Source: Streptococcus mitis B6 (GTDB taxonomy: Bacteria; Bacillota; Bacilli; Lactobacillales; Streptococcaceae). Taken from it: a stretch of 64,000 nucleotides of DNA. Positions 41,865 to 50,170 of the stretch are shown in pieces (positions within the stretch are counted from its first letter, which is position 1; each line of letters begins with the position of its first letter). The position numbers and the translations under genes were made by a program. Location of the stretch: the NCBI RefSeq assembly GCF_000027165.1, contig NC_013853.1, positions 372,001 through 436,000 of the forward strand. Reading direction: 5' to 3'. The notes below the pieces were generated by a model. The model was not told the origin of the DNA and searched no databases. It was given only the letters and a program-made list of their open reading frames with translations.

Positions 41865-42143
41865 ATGAAAAAACTAGGAATTATTATTGGGGCGGTATTT
41901 GTAATCGTTGTTTCGCCATTTGTAGTTCAGTATGGGTGGAATGAAATTATCACAACGATTGTTCCAGTCAGTAAAATTACAGTTTGGCAAGCATTAGGGA
42001 TGGATGCACTACTATCTTTCATCTGGCCTGTATTATCTAGCAAAAAAGAATCTTATGAAGATTATTCATACGCTGTAAAAAGCAGTATTTCAAAAATCAT
42101 TACATGTGCATTTTTGATTTGGTTAGCTAGTTTGTTCATCTAA
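41865..42143 (+). CDS. two-pass membrane protein (92 aa)
   Basis: ATG 41865 behind GAGGAGG. Two or three membrane segments (LGIIIGAVFVIVVSPFVV, ALLSFIWPVL, ITCAFLIWLASLFI). Looks like a phage small membrane protein; function unknown. Confidence 0.6.
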   Translation: MKKLGIIIGAVFVIVVSPFVVQYGWNEIITTIVPVSKITVWQALGMDALLSFIWPVLSSKKESYEDYSYAVKSSISKIITCAFLIWLASLFI

Positions 42144-42155
42144 GGAGGATTTGGC

Positions 42156-42380
42156 ATGACAGACAACATAAATAAACCAAACCACTACATCGGGACTTAT
42201 GGTCTAGAAGTGAAGGATGTTACGAGAAATTTCATCAAAGGCAAGTCAGAAATGGAAGCGCATCGCTGGTGCAGTGCGGTCGAGTATTTACTTCGATACA
42301 AAGAAAAGAATGGTATCGAAGACCTGAAGAAAGCACGTAAGAACCTTGACTGGTTGATTGAGGAGATGGAGCATGACTAA
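42156..42380 (+). CDS. DUF3310 domain protein
   Basis: 74 residues: KPNHYIG at the start and RWCSAVEYLLRYKEKNG ... DLKKARKNLDWLI are the family marks. DUF3310 proteins are small phage nucleotide-kinase-like or accessory proteins. AAGGAGG before ATG 42156. Confidence 0.88.
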   Translation: MTDNINKPNHYIGTYGLEVKDVTRNFIKGKSEMEAHRWCSAVEYLLRYKEKNGIEDLKKARKNLDWLIEEMEHD

Positions 42381-42400
42381 AAAAGCCCAATCCATAAGGA

Positions 42401-42754
42401 CTAGGCTTCGAAGATGAAATTGTAGAGTTGGACAACCTTCTGAAAACTGGTTGTATCCATGGTTGTGATTTTTTGAGCCTTGCGCTCTCTAAAGTCAAAA
42501 GTATAGAGTTGGAGTGGATTGACAGAGCCATCTACCTTATTGGAACGCACAGGAACGAGCAGGCCTTGCTCTTCGAGTCTGCTTTGACCGTGTGTAATAG
42601 GGCATACAGCAACAAATCCCGTCCGCTCCGCATATTCTCTACGCGAGACGACAATAGCAGGACGGCGTTTCTGAATCTCACGTCCAACAGATGGGTCAAA
42701 GTCAATCCAGATGATGTCCTGTTTTTCTGGGATGTAATCATATTTCGCTGTCAA
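42401..42754 (-). CDS. mazF: MazF/PemK-type toxin
   Basis: 117 residues with the PemK/MazF fold: DIIWIDFDPSVGREIQKRRP and AIVVSRREYAERTG give the usual catalytic Arg and the ribose loop; later VCPITHG and the NPLQLYTFDFRER strand. An mRNA endoribonuclease toxin. It overlaps the antitoxin gene by 17 bases, with the antitoxin first, and is transcribed against the phage operons, so it is probably expressed in the lysogen. Confidence 0.9.
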   Translation of the reverse strand: MTAKYDYIPEKQDIIWIDFDPSVGREIQKRRPAIVVSRREYAERTGFVAVCPITHGQSRLEEQGLLVPVRSNKVDGSVNPLQLYTFDFRERKAQKITTMDTTSFQKVVQLYNFIFEA

Positions 42755-42953
42755 GGAATTTTACCCCCTCGAAGTCATCTTCCATGTGTAGGTCCGCGTC
42801 ACCACTAAATGGGTCTGGAATTTTTGGAGCTAAGACAATGACATTATCTACACCCTTGTAGACAAACATCTCCTGCCCCTCTGGAACGTTGAGTGTTTTT
42901 GGGATGGTCACAGTGACAGAGTTCCCCACCTTACGAGTTTTAACAGTATTCAT
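42738..42953 (-). CDS. mazE: MazE-like AbrB-fold antitoxin
   Basis: 71 residues from ATG 42953 (AAAGGAGAAAC upstream); longer starts up to 43025 are not supported. The N-terminal swapped-hairpin AbrB domain (TRKVGNSVTVTIPKTL) binds DNA; the acidic C-terminal tail should wrap MazF. Upstream operator palindrome suggests autorepression. Confidence 0.88.
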   Translation of the reverse strand: MNTVKTRKVGNSVTVTIPKTLNVPEGQEMFVYKGVDNVIVLAPKIPDPFSGDADLHMEDDFEGVKFLDSEI

Positions 42954-42971
42954 TTGTTTCTCCTTTATTTT

Positions 42972-42988
42972 GTATACATACAGTATAC
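42972..42988 (-). promoter_or_regulatory. mazEF operator palindrome and -10
   Basis: GTATAC, five bases, GTATAC: two identical palindromic half-sites. On the minus strand the overlapping TATACT can serve as -10. Placed 19 bases before mazE, it is a probable binding site of the antitoxin or complex. Confidence 0.65.
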
Positions 42989-43083
42989 ACCTAAAAAGGG
43001 AGTAAGGCAAGAAAAAAGCCAGCACAGGCTGACTCCTTTGTGATATATCCGATAAAAATATTATATCATAAAGGAGCTATGTT

Positions 43084-43530
43084 GTGAGGTTATTAAAAAA
43101 GGTTGACGTGCAATTCACCAAGAGAAATGTCTATGATGTTCTAGAGAGTTATCGCTCGTATGTCCGAATGGCAGGCGCTGAGTATTTGCCTAAGATCACA
43201 ACGACCTACTCATTTGAACCAAAGACATTTACTGGTAAGAACACAGCTACTGAGAATATGGTTATCGACCATGTGGATGCAGAGGCAGAGGTTTTGGAGA
43301 TTGAGAGAGCAGTCAACTGCATTATAGATCCATACGTTCGGCAGGTTATCGCAAAGAAGTACATGGATATGAAAATCCAATTATCAGACAAGGCTATCTA
43401 TATGGACTTAGGCTATTCTGAAAGTGAGTTCTACCGCATGCTTAGCAGAGGTGCTTTGGAATTTGCGGAAGCCTATCGAAAAGGTAAGCTGATTGTCTTT
43501 CGTAAATTTTTGGGAGATATTTGCAAGTAA
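43084..43530 (+). CDS. ArpU-family late transcription regulator
   Basis: 148 residues from a GTG start (AAAGGAGCTAT upstream). KDVQ-type N-terminus, then a sigma-70 region-4-like helix-turn-helix (LSDKAIYMDLGYSESEFYRML) and AYRKGKL, as in ArpU/late-gene activators of Gram-positive phages. It is the last gene before the packaging module, the standard place. Confidence 0.88.
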   Translation: MRLLKKVDVQFTKRNVYDVLESYRSYVRMAGAEYLPKITTTYSFEPKTFTGKNTATENMVIDHVDAEAEVLEIERAVNCIIDPYVRQVIAKKYMDMKIQLSDKAIYMDLGYSESEFYRMLSRGALEFAEAYRKGKLIVFRKFLGDICK

Positions 43531-43620
43531 ATTGCTAGGAAATGGCTTATTTTACATGGTAAAATAGTATTGTCAAGTGATAGGTCAATTGACGTCTCCT
43601 TTATACTTTATTATATTTTT

Positions 43621-43642
43621 ACGAGGCTTCGGTCTCGTTTTG
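43621..43642 (+). terminator. UUCG terminator after arpU
   Basis: ACGAGGC pairs with GTCTCGT (one G-T, inner C-G) around a TTCG tetraloop, then TTTT. Confidence 0.65.
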
Positions 43643-43702
43643 GCGGTGACAGGCAAGTGGTTTCTCTCCTATGTTTCCCTTGGTTCGATTCCGGGCATCG
43701 CC
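43642..43702 (+). ncRNA. short tRNA-like structure (61 nt)
   Basis: Acceptor-like helix GGCGGTG (43642-43648) with CATCGCC (43696-43702), one wobble, and a T-arm CTTGG-TTCGATT-CCGGG (43679-43695) that abuts the acceptor exactly as in tRNA. Only 30 bases fill the space where D and anticodon arms should be, too few for both. A decayed tRNA or a tRNA mimic. Confidence 0.5.
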
Positions 43703-43775
43703 GTTAAAGACTACAAAAAAATAAATCAGAAATTTTATTTCTAATTAACACGCAAGGTTGTAGTCGCCTTGCAGT

Positions 43776-43854
43776 TGGAACGTAGCTCAGTTGGTGGAGC
43801 GATATGACTATAAAGGGTCTGAAACGTAGGCAGGTTCGAGTCCTGTCGTTCCAA
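43776..43854 (+). ncRNA. tRNA-like structure with aberrant anticodon arm (about 78 nt)
   Basis: TGGAACG (43776-43782) pairs with CGTTCCA (43847-43853). A normal D-arm (GCTC-AGTTGGTG-GAGC, 43785-43800) and T-arm (GCAGG-TTCGAGT-CCTGT, 43830-43846) are present. The 28-28 bases between hold only a weak 4-bp stem (GACT/GGTC, loop ATAAAG) plus about ten extra bases, so the anticodon cannot be read with trust. Looks like a defective or specialised phage tRNA. It precedes the small terminase gene. Confidence 0.55.
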
Positions 43855-43939
43855 TTGCGATTTCAATTCGCAGAGAGAGGTCTTAAAAAGGTCACACATC
43901 GTGTGGCTTTTTATTTTGTCGAAAGGTGGTGATGAAAAA

Positions 43940-44386
43940 TTGAATGAAAGACAAAGACGATTCGCAGATGAGTACATCATCAGCAGAAACGCAACACAAT
44001 CCGCTATTAAGGTGGGTTACTCAGAGAAAACGGCATATAGCATAGGGCAAAGATTGTTGAAAAATGTTGAGATTTCTGAATACATTAAAAAACGTACTGA
44101 AGAACTTTTTGACGAACGTTCGATGTCAATCGCAGAAGCCTTGGCAATCTCTGCTAGTATTGCTAGAGGGGAAACTCAACAAAGGTATTCTAAAAAAACT
44201 GTAAAGACCGTTGAAGGTGTAGAGGTATCAGAAACGACTTATGAATTTACTCCGACAATTGAAGAAAGGCAACGCTCTCTAGATCATATATTCAAAGTGA
44301 ATGGAGCATATTTAGAGAGAAAAGAAATCGAGATGTCTTCGGCTGTTCAATTCGTTGATGATATAGGAGTTAGCAATGAAGCGTAG
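43940..44386 (+). CDS. terminase small subunit
   Basis: 148 residues from TTG 43940, with AGGTGGTGA seven bases upstream; the ORF extension to 43901 covers the binding site. NERQRRFADEYIISRNATQSAIKVGYSEKTA is the small-terminase (Terminase_2) DNA-binding helix-turn-helix. Recognises the packaging site. Overlaps the large subunit. Confidence 0.9.
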   Translation: MNERQRRFADEYIISRNATQSAIKVGYSEKTAYSIGQRLLKNVEISEYIKKRTEELFDERSMSIAEALAISASIARGETQQRYSKKTVKTVEGVEVSETTYEFTPTIEERQRSLDHIFKVNGAYLERKEIEMSSAVQFVDDIGVSNEA

Positions 44387-45632
44387 AATGAGTGAGTTTA
44401 TCCCAAAGGCTTTTTACTCTATGTGGCGTGCAGCGTTAGACCCTAAAATCTTACATGTGGTTGAAAAGGGTGGGCGTGGTTCTGGTAAGTCAAGCGACCT
44501 CGGACACACTATCATTCAACTGATTATGCGCTATCCAGTCAATGCCGTGTGTATTCGTAAGACGGATAATACCTTAGAACAATCGGTCTATGAGCAATTG
44601 AAATGGGCGATTAGTGAGCAAGGGGTTAGTCATTTATTTAAGATTAATAAGTCCCCTTTGAAGATAACCTATATCCCAAGAGGAAATTATATTATCTTCC
44701 GTGGTGCACAAGATCCAGAGCGTATTAAGTCCTTGAAAGACAGCCGTTTTCCATTCGCAATCGGCTGGATTGAAGAGCTTGCTGAGTTCAAAACTGAAGA
44801 TGAAGTAAAGACAATCACCAACTCCCTTCTTCGTGGAGAATTGGATGATGGTCTTTTTTATAAATTCTTTTACTCTTACAATCCTCCAAAAAGAAAACAG
44901 TCTTGGGTGAATAAGAAGTATGAGAGTGTCATACAGCCTCCTAACACCCACGTACACCATTCGACTTACTTAGATAACCCATATATATCCCAAGCATTCA
45001 TAGAAGAAGCAGAGGCTACGAGAGAGCGTTCAGAGAAGCGTTACCGTTGGGAGTATTTGGGTGAGGCTATCGGTTCGGGTGTAGCACCGTTTGAAAATCT
45101 GGTATTCCGCAAGATTACAGACGAGGAGATAGCAAGGTTTGATAACATTCGACAAGGTAACGACTTTGGTTACGCCAACGACCCTCTGGCCTTTGTAAGA
45201 TGGCATTACGACAAGAAGAAACGAGTTATCTACGCTATCGATGAGATTTATGGCGTGAAGATTAGCAACCGTGAATTGGCTGAAAGAATCCGTGAGAAAG
45301 GCTATCAATCTCAGATGATAACCTGTGATAGCGCAGAACCTAAGTCGATTGATGAATTAAAACTGCAGCTGAATATTCCGCTTGTTCAAGGTGCTAAGAA
45401 AGGTCCTGATAGTCGTGAGTATGGAGAGCGCTGGTTGGATGATTTGGATGCGATTGTGATAGATCCAGAACGCACGCCGAATATCGCAAGAGAGTTCGAA
45501 AGTGCCGACTATGCAGTTGACCGTGATGGAAATCCCAAACCCAAGCTAGAAGAAGTAAATGACCACACAATCGACGCTACTAGATATGCGTTTGAAGACG
45601 ATATGAGACAGCCAGGAATATCATTCTGGTAG
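44376..45632 (+). CDS. terminase large subunit
   Basis: 418 residues, PBSX type. ATPase Walker A GGRGSGKSSDL (about 32-42), Walker B IGWIEELAEF, and a C-terminal nuclease with acidic residues (GNDFGYANDP, ITCDSAEP, DDLDAIVID). It cuts the concatemer and pumps DNA into the head. Overlaps the small subunit by 11 bases. Confidence 0.95.
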   Translation: MKRRMSEFIPKAFYSMWRAALDPKILHVVEKGGRGSGKSSDLGHTIIQLIMRYPVNAVCIRKTDNTLEQSVYEQLKWAISEQGVSHLFKINKSPLKITYIPRGNYIIFRGAQDPERIKSLKDSRFPFAIGWIEELAEFKTEDEVKTITNSLLRGELDDGLFYKFFYSYNPPKRKQSWVNKKYESVIQPPNTHVHHSTYLDNPYISQAFIEEAEATRERSEKRYRWEYLGEAIGSGVAPFENLVFRKITDEEIARFDNIRQGNDFGYANDPLAFVRWHYDKKKRVIYAIDEIYGVKISNRELAERIREKGYQSQMITCDSAEPKSIDELKLQLNIPLVQGAKKGPDSREYGERWLDDLDAIVIDPERTPNIAREFESADYAVDRDGNPKPKLEEVNDHTIDATRYAFEDDMRQPGISFW

Positions 45633-45643
45633 AAGAAGGAGAA

Positions 45644-47071
45644 ATGTTGAGTAATTGGTTTAAATGGTTAATTAAGCGGTTGTTGATTAAGAATACAACC
45701 CAAAATGAAATACTAGAGATTGAGATAAAAGAACACCAGAATTCTGAGAAAGTAAGCACAATGAAAGAAGCTTACAACTATTATCGAAATCGCACGGATA
45801 TTCGAAATAAGAAGGTAGATGTGGATTGGCGGACGAACTCAAGGATTGAATTAGGTTTGTTTAAGAAGTTGGTAGACCAGAAGGTCGGGTATTTATTTTC
45901 TAAACAACCGACAATCTCGCTTGAAGGAGAAAAATCACAAGACTTTTTAGACAGCGTGTTTGACGAGGACCTTTTATCTACGATTAAGTCACTCGGTAAG
46001 GAAGCAGTGATGAAAGGGATAGCTTATGGCTTGCCTTATTACGACGAGAATGGCCGTCTACGCTTGTTTAAAATCCCAAGTGAACAGATTATCCCTTTTT
46101 GGAAAGACGAGCGTCATTTGGAATTATCTGCCTTTGTACGTGTCTACAAACAGGCAGTTTATGAAAGCGGAATGAAGAAGACTAAAACCTTTGTAGAATA
46201 CTACGATGAACAAGGAATTACAGATTATATCTGGACAGGTTCACGCCTTGAACTTAATCCACTGTCTAAGGAGACAAAGGGGAATTTTTATTATGTTAAC
46301 GCAGACGGTACACGAATCCCTTATACTTGGGAGAAAGTCCCTCTGATTCCATTCCGCTACAACGAGTATGAGGACGGTCTTTTAGTCCAAACCAAGTCTT
46401 TGATTGATAATATTCAACTTCAAATGTCTACTAACGCAGATATGTTGGCAGATATGCCGAAGCTGATTTATGTTTTGAAAAACTATCAAGGCGCAGACTT
46501 GGGCGAGTTCATGAATAATCTGAATAAGTTCCGCTCTATCAAAGTTTCTAGTGATGGTGGTGTAGATACCCTGCAAGCAGACAATGATACCAGTGGAGTT
46601 GAAGCAGATATCGAACGCTCTCGTAAGTTCTTGTATGAGGCTGCTCGAGCCATTGATACCCAAGATGATAATCTAGGCAATGCAAGTGGCCAAGCTCTTA
46701 AATGGCGCTATACAGACCTTGATTTGGACTGTAATGAGCTAGAAAACGAGTTTCAAAAAGGTATCAAGCAATTTCTTTGGTTCGTAGAACAGTATGCAGC
46801 TAATAAAGGAGTAGCGTTTGATCCATCTAAATTTACTTATGTATTTAACCGTGACATCATTTCAAATGAGTCTGAAGCCATTCAAGATTGTGTGAACTCA
46901 ATCGGTATCTTAGACGACCTAAGCATTCGTGAACAACATCCATGGTATCAACCAGAGGTTGAGAAACGATTGAAAGAACAACAGGAACAAGGACAAGAAC
47001 CATACTCTCAGACCAATTTCAAAAAGGTAGATGAAGATCATGACGACCGAGAACAAGAAAAAGATAGATGA
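45644..47071 (+). CDS. phage portal protein (SPP1 Gp6-like)
   Basis: 475 residues, helix-rich with the portal family features LVDQKVGYLFSKQPTISLEG and the middle LIDNIQLQMSTNADMLADM. Forms the dodecameric DNA entry ring. It overlaps the MuF-type gene by about 32 bases. Confidence 0.93.
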   Translation: MLSNWFKWLIKRLLIKNTTQNEILEIEIKEHQNSEKVSTMKEAYNYYRNRTDIRNKKVDVDWRTNSRIELGLFKKLVDQKVGYLFSKQPTISLEGEKSQDFLDSVFDEDLLSTIKSLGKEAVMKGIAYGLPYYDENGRLRLFKIPSEQIIPFWKDERHLELSAFVRVYKQAVYESGMKKTKTFVEYYDEQGITDYIWTGSRLELNPLSKETKGNFYYVNADGTRIPYTWEKVPLIPFRYNEYEDGLLVQTKSLIDNIQLQMSTNADMLADMPKLIYVLKNYQGADLGEFMNNLNKFRSIKVSSDGGVDTLQADNDTSGVEADIERSRKFLYEAARAIDTQDDNLGNASGQALKWRYTDLDLDCNELENEFQKGIKQFLWFVEQYAANKGVAFDPSKFTYVFNRDIISNESEAIQDCVNSIGILDDLSIREQHPWYQPEVEKRLKEQQEQGQEPYSQTNFKKVDEDHDDREQEKDR

Positions 47072-48800
47072 GTATTGGACTGAGCGTGCTTTACAACAGG
47101 AACAAAACGCTCAGATAGTTGCTGATAGGTATATGGCCCAGATTGGCCAATCTTTAGCAGACTATAAACACCAGCTAGTTTCTGAGATTGAGAAGTTCTA
47201 TGCTAGATATGCTGTTGACAACAAAATGACCCATGCAGAGGCTAAGCAATATCTGACGGATAAAGAGCGTAGAGAGTTTAAGCATGTAACCCTTGAAAGG
47301 TTCCGTGAGATGGCCTTGAATCCTGACACACCGACACCTTTGTTGGACGCATTGAGCTACCGCCATCGTATCAGTCGCAAGGAGGCTTTGCTTGCCGAAA
47401 TTGAGCGTCTGACGGCTGAGCTATACGGAAAGCCAGAGGGCATACATGACAGGGTCACAGAGGCTCTGAGTGACGTCTACATCAAGGGTAAAATCCATCA
47501 AGCTAAGAACTTGGCTCATTTTGGAATCATAGAGAAACCAATATTAAATGTCGATGCAGTTAAGCATAAGATGGCTAGTAATTGGAGTGGTAAAACATTC
47601 TCAACAAATGTGTGGGGACATGATGCAGCTGTTTATAAATCTATCAGTGATGTCTTGAACAAAGGACTAACAGGTGGCTGGTCTATTGATAGAATGGCTA
47701 GAGCTCTTTCTGAACGTACAGGGGTCGCCTATCATCGAGCTGATACGCTTGTCAGGACTGAGACGACCTTTTATAATAACCTCGCTACGCTAGATACTAT
47801 CAAGGAATTAGGTGGCGACCACTACGAAATCGTAGCGGTATTAGACAGTCGTACAAGTGAGATTTGCAGGCGAGAAAATCACGAGGTTTATTCTGTTAAG
47901 GAATATGAACCAGGTCGAACCGCACCGCCATTCCATGTCCGTTGCCGTTCTACTATCAGGCCTGCAGTTAAGTCTGATAAGAAAGGCAAGACTGATAAGA
48001 CTGATAAGACTGAGAGGACCGAAGAAGCAGAACAGATTAGTCCATATCTCGATATATTACTAAATAACGCCCCTGTGAAAATGGCAAAAGAGAAACGTTC
48101 TCTGGACGAAATCTTTGCAGGATGGGAGCGTGAAGGGGAAGCTGTCCTTAGAGGTGTTAAGGCTTCTGAGGTTGTGTCCGACCTAGAACCGAATGAAATA
48201 GACGACTTCTTCAGAAAGCAAAAATCTTATCAAAAGTGGTTGAAAAATCTATCTAGTTATGAAGTGGACTCTATCCATGAATATACAACAGCGATGTACG
48301 AGGATTACAATCATGTATTGAGAGAAGGAAAACAAGGATTTCTAGATAAAATCACAGGTGGAAGCTCACAAAAATTAAGCGATGAGACTAAAAAGTGGTA
48401 TAATGATATTGAGAAGAAATCTGAGCATATTATTTCAGCTATTTCAACATATAAAGCAGAAAAAACTTTTAAAACTTATCGATTATTCAATCAATTAGAA
48501 GACGATTTTTTAGTAAATGCTGTCGGTAAAACACTAGTGATTGATAAAGGATTTATGAGTACTAGTCTTGATAAGGCAGTTATAGAGGAGTTTGGAGGCG
48601 GAGATGTTGAAATTCAATTAAATATACTCATAAAGAAAGGTCAATCTGTTGGTGCGTATATCGGTGAATTGAGTAATTACGCCAACGAAAAAGAGTTCAT
48701 AATTAAACCAAATACAAGGTTTAAGATTCTCTCTGAAACGGTGCAAGAGATGGCTTTTGACACTAAACGAAGAATTATTGAAGTGGAGGTAGTGGATTGA
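47040..48800 (+). CDS. minor head protein (MuF) with ADP-ribosyltransferase domain
   Basis: About 586 residues. The first ~310 are the Mu gpF/SPP1 Gp7 head protein: the signature LDSRTSEICRRENHEV ... PPFHVRCRS is at its end. After a Lys/Thr-rich linker, the last ~240 residues read as an ADP-ribosyltransferase of the VIP2/C3 kind: an Arg in KTYRLFNQLE, GFMSTS and the E-x-E of YANEKEF, then RFKILS. MuF proteins sit at the portal and can be injected with DNA, so the toxin-like domain may modify a host target early. Start 47040 (AAGG upstream) is preferred to 47031. Confidence 0.85.
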   Translation: MTTENKKKIDEYWTERALQQEQNAQIVADRYMAQIGQSLADYKHQLVSEIEKFYARYAVDNKMTHAEAKQYLTDKERREFKHVTLERFREMALNPDTPTPLLDALSYRHRISRKEALLAEIERLTAELYGKPEGIHDRVTEALSDVYIKGKIHQAKNLAHFGIIEKPILNVDAVKHKMASNWSGKTFSTNVWGHDAAVYKSISDVLNKGLTGGWSIDRMARALSERTGVAYHRADTLVRTETTFYNNLATLDTIKELGGDHYEIVAVLDSRTSEICRRENHEVYSVKEYEPGRTAPPFHVRCRSTIRPAVKSDKKGKTDKTDKTERTEEAEQISPYLDILLNNAPVKMAKEKRSLDEIFAGWEREGEAVLRGVKASEVVSDLEPNEIDDFFRKQKSYQKWLKNLSSYEVDSIHEYTTAMYEDYNHVLREGKQGFLDKITGGSSQKLSDETKKWYNDIEKKSEHIISAISTYKAEKTFKTYRLFNQLEDDFLVNAVGKTLVIDKGFMSTSLDKAVIEEFGGGDVEIQLNILIKKGQSVGAYIGELSNYANEKEFIIKPNTRFKILSETVQEMAFDTKRRIIEVEVVD

Positions 48801-49129
48801 AAACAAAATATTTAGAACATATCTTGTTTGAGCCATTGAAAAAAGCGACAGATGAACAGGTTGCTTTTTTAGGGAACGCAATTTTCTTTAGTCAAGCATT
48901 CTTAGAAAAAAACCATCCGCAAATATTGGAGGAATTTTCTAAAGATTATCCACCAGTTTTTACAAGTGAGCGCTCTAAAAGATGGATTCATCGTTTTAGG
49001 AGTGATTTCTATAATTCTAGTAGGTCAAACAACGATACTCCACTTGATGAATTTATCGTCAGAGCAAAGAGAAAGATGCCTGACTATGCACGTAAAGAAT
49101 ATGAAGAATATCTATCAACAAGCACCTAG
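48797..49129 (+). CDS. hypothetical protein after MuF-ART (110 aa)
   Basis: TTG 48797 overlaps the MuF stop (TTGA). Helical and basic (EHILFEPLKKATDEQVAF, RRFRS-type). Coupling to the toxin-domain gene makes an immunity or partner role possible, but I see no family mark. Could also be a connector. Confidence 0.55.
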   Translation: MKTKYLEHILFEPLKKATDEQVAFLGNAIFFSQAFLEKNHPQILEEFSKDYPPVFTSERSKRWIHRFRSDFYNSSRSNNDTPLDEFIVRAKRKMPDYARKEYEEYLSTST

Positions 49130-49171
49130 AGAAATCTAAGTGCTTTTCTTATGCTTAGAAAGGAGCGAGAA

Positions 49172-49450
49172 ATGAAATACCGTAAAAAACCAGTGATCAT
49201 TGAGGCAGTTCAACTTAATGAACGTTGTTTGATTGAAGAAGATTGGTTCTGGGACGCAGTGACAAGAAACGAGATTATCATTCACGATAGTGGCAAGTGG
49301 AATAAAAATCCAGCATGGTGTGAGATTAAAACACTTGAGGGTGTCATGGTCGCAAAAACAGGCGATTATATCATCAAAGGCGTGCAAGGTGAATTTTATC
49401 CATGCAAACCTGACATCTTTAAAGAAACATACGAAAAAGTAGAGGAGTAA
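49172..49450 (+). CDS. conserved phage protein (92 aa)
   Basis: ATG 49172 behind AAAGGAGCGAG; the frame extension to 49151 is not used. MKYRKKPVIIEAVQL and GDYIIKGVQGEFYPCKPDIF are widespread in Firmicutes prophages. Small beta-rich fold of unknown role. Confidence 0.75.
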   Translation: MKYRKKPVIIEAVQLNERCLIEEDWFWDAVTRNEIIIHDSGKWNKNPAWCEIKTLEGVMVAKTGDYIIKGVQGEFYPCKPDIFKETYEKVEE

Positions 49451-49454
49451 AGAC

Positions 49455-49619
49455 ATGTTTATTTGGGATTGGGTATCAATTTTATTAGGTTGGATTATAT
49501 TTTTTGCGTTAATTTTGTTCGCAATAATTAAATTATTTGAAGTGATTTCAACAGTCATTTCAACTCTAAAGGTCGGAATTGAATACAGAAAGAAACTGAA
49601 ACAATTGAAAAATAAATAA
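49455..49619 (+). CDS. small membrane protein (54 aa)
   Basis: ATG 49455 four bases after the preceding stop. One or two membrane segments (VSILLGWIIFFALILFAIIK) and a basic tail (EYRKKLKQLKNK). Short phage membrane protein of unknown role, followed by two hairpins. Confidence 0.5.
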   Translation: MFIWDWVSILLGWIIFFALILFAIIKLFEVISTVISTLKVGIEYRKKLKQLKNK

Positions 49620-49621
49620 CC

Positions 49622-49683
49622 TAACCGCATCGAAATCGAGGCGGTTTTCTTATGCTCTAACCGTATGGAATCCCGTACGGTTA
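49622..49683 (+). terminator. tandem hairpins
   Basis: AACCGC (49623-49628) with GCGGTT (49641-49646) and TTTT, then AACCGTA (49659-49665) with TACGGTT (49676-49682). The first looks like a terminator; the second has no T-run. Confidence 0.5.
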
Positions 49684-49707
49684 AATTTATATGTTGGAGG
49701 TATTACC

Positions 49708-49848
49708 TTGAGGATGTATACAAAAATAGCACTAACAATTGCTGTAACCGTCATTACAACAAAGCTAGTGCTACACATAGAAGAACAGCGAAAAATCAGA
49801 GACTTACATAATTCAATTAATGAACTAATCGATAGTAAGAACTTCTGA
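49708..49848 (+). CDS. small membrane peptide (46 aa)
   Basis: TTG 49708 with GGAGG seven bases upstream; ATG 49714 is an alternative. N-terminal membrane segment (TKIALTIAVTVITTKLVL) and a charged helix. The 3' end overlaps the opposite-strand gene that follows. Confidence 0.45.
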   Translation: MRMYTKIALTIAVTVITTKLVLHIEEQRKIRDLHNSINELIDSKNF

Positions 49849-50031
49849 CAATACGCTATATATTAGACGTTTGGAAACTTCAATTGGATAACCTAGCTGG
49901 AGATAAGTAAATTCATCGGATTTTGACTTATCAGGATTATCAATATAATTTTCTTTTATTTCTTTAGCCATTTGATTGAAGATTTCTTGGCTTTTGTTAG
50001 AAATTAAAGTTTCCAATTCAGATTTTTTCAT
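49825..50031 (-). CDS. hypothetical protein on opposite strand (68 aa)
   Basis: Read leftward from ATG 50031 with AAAAGGAGGTGAGATT upstream. 68 residues, acidic helices (KSELETLISNKSQEIFNQM). The only leftward gene in the structural region, so a lysogeny-time gene is possible. Unknown function. Confidence 0.6.
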   Translation of the reverse strand: MKKSELETLISNKSQEIFNQMAKEIKENYIDNPDKSKSDEFTYLQLGYPIEVSKRLIYSVLSEVLTID

Positions 50032-50170
50032 AATCTCACCTCCTTTTGTCTATTATACAACTAGGAAAGATTATAAACAATCGCCCTAGGCATGGCGTTA
50101 AAAGGCTTTTTTACTTTACCAAAATGTCGTGGTCGTTGCCACGTTAAACAAACGTACAGGAGGAAAAGAA

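Noticed and set aside
43776..43854. A functional tRNA gene
   Set aside because: The anticodon stem does not form a five-pair helix and there are about ten extra bases, so I call it tRNA-like.
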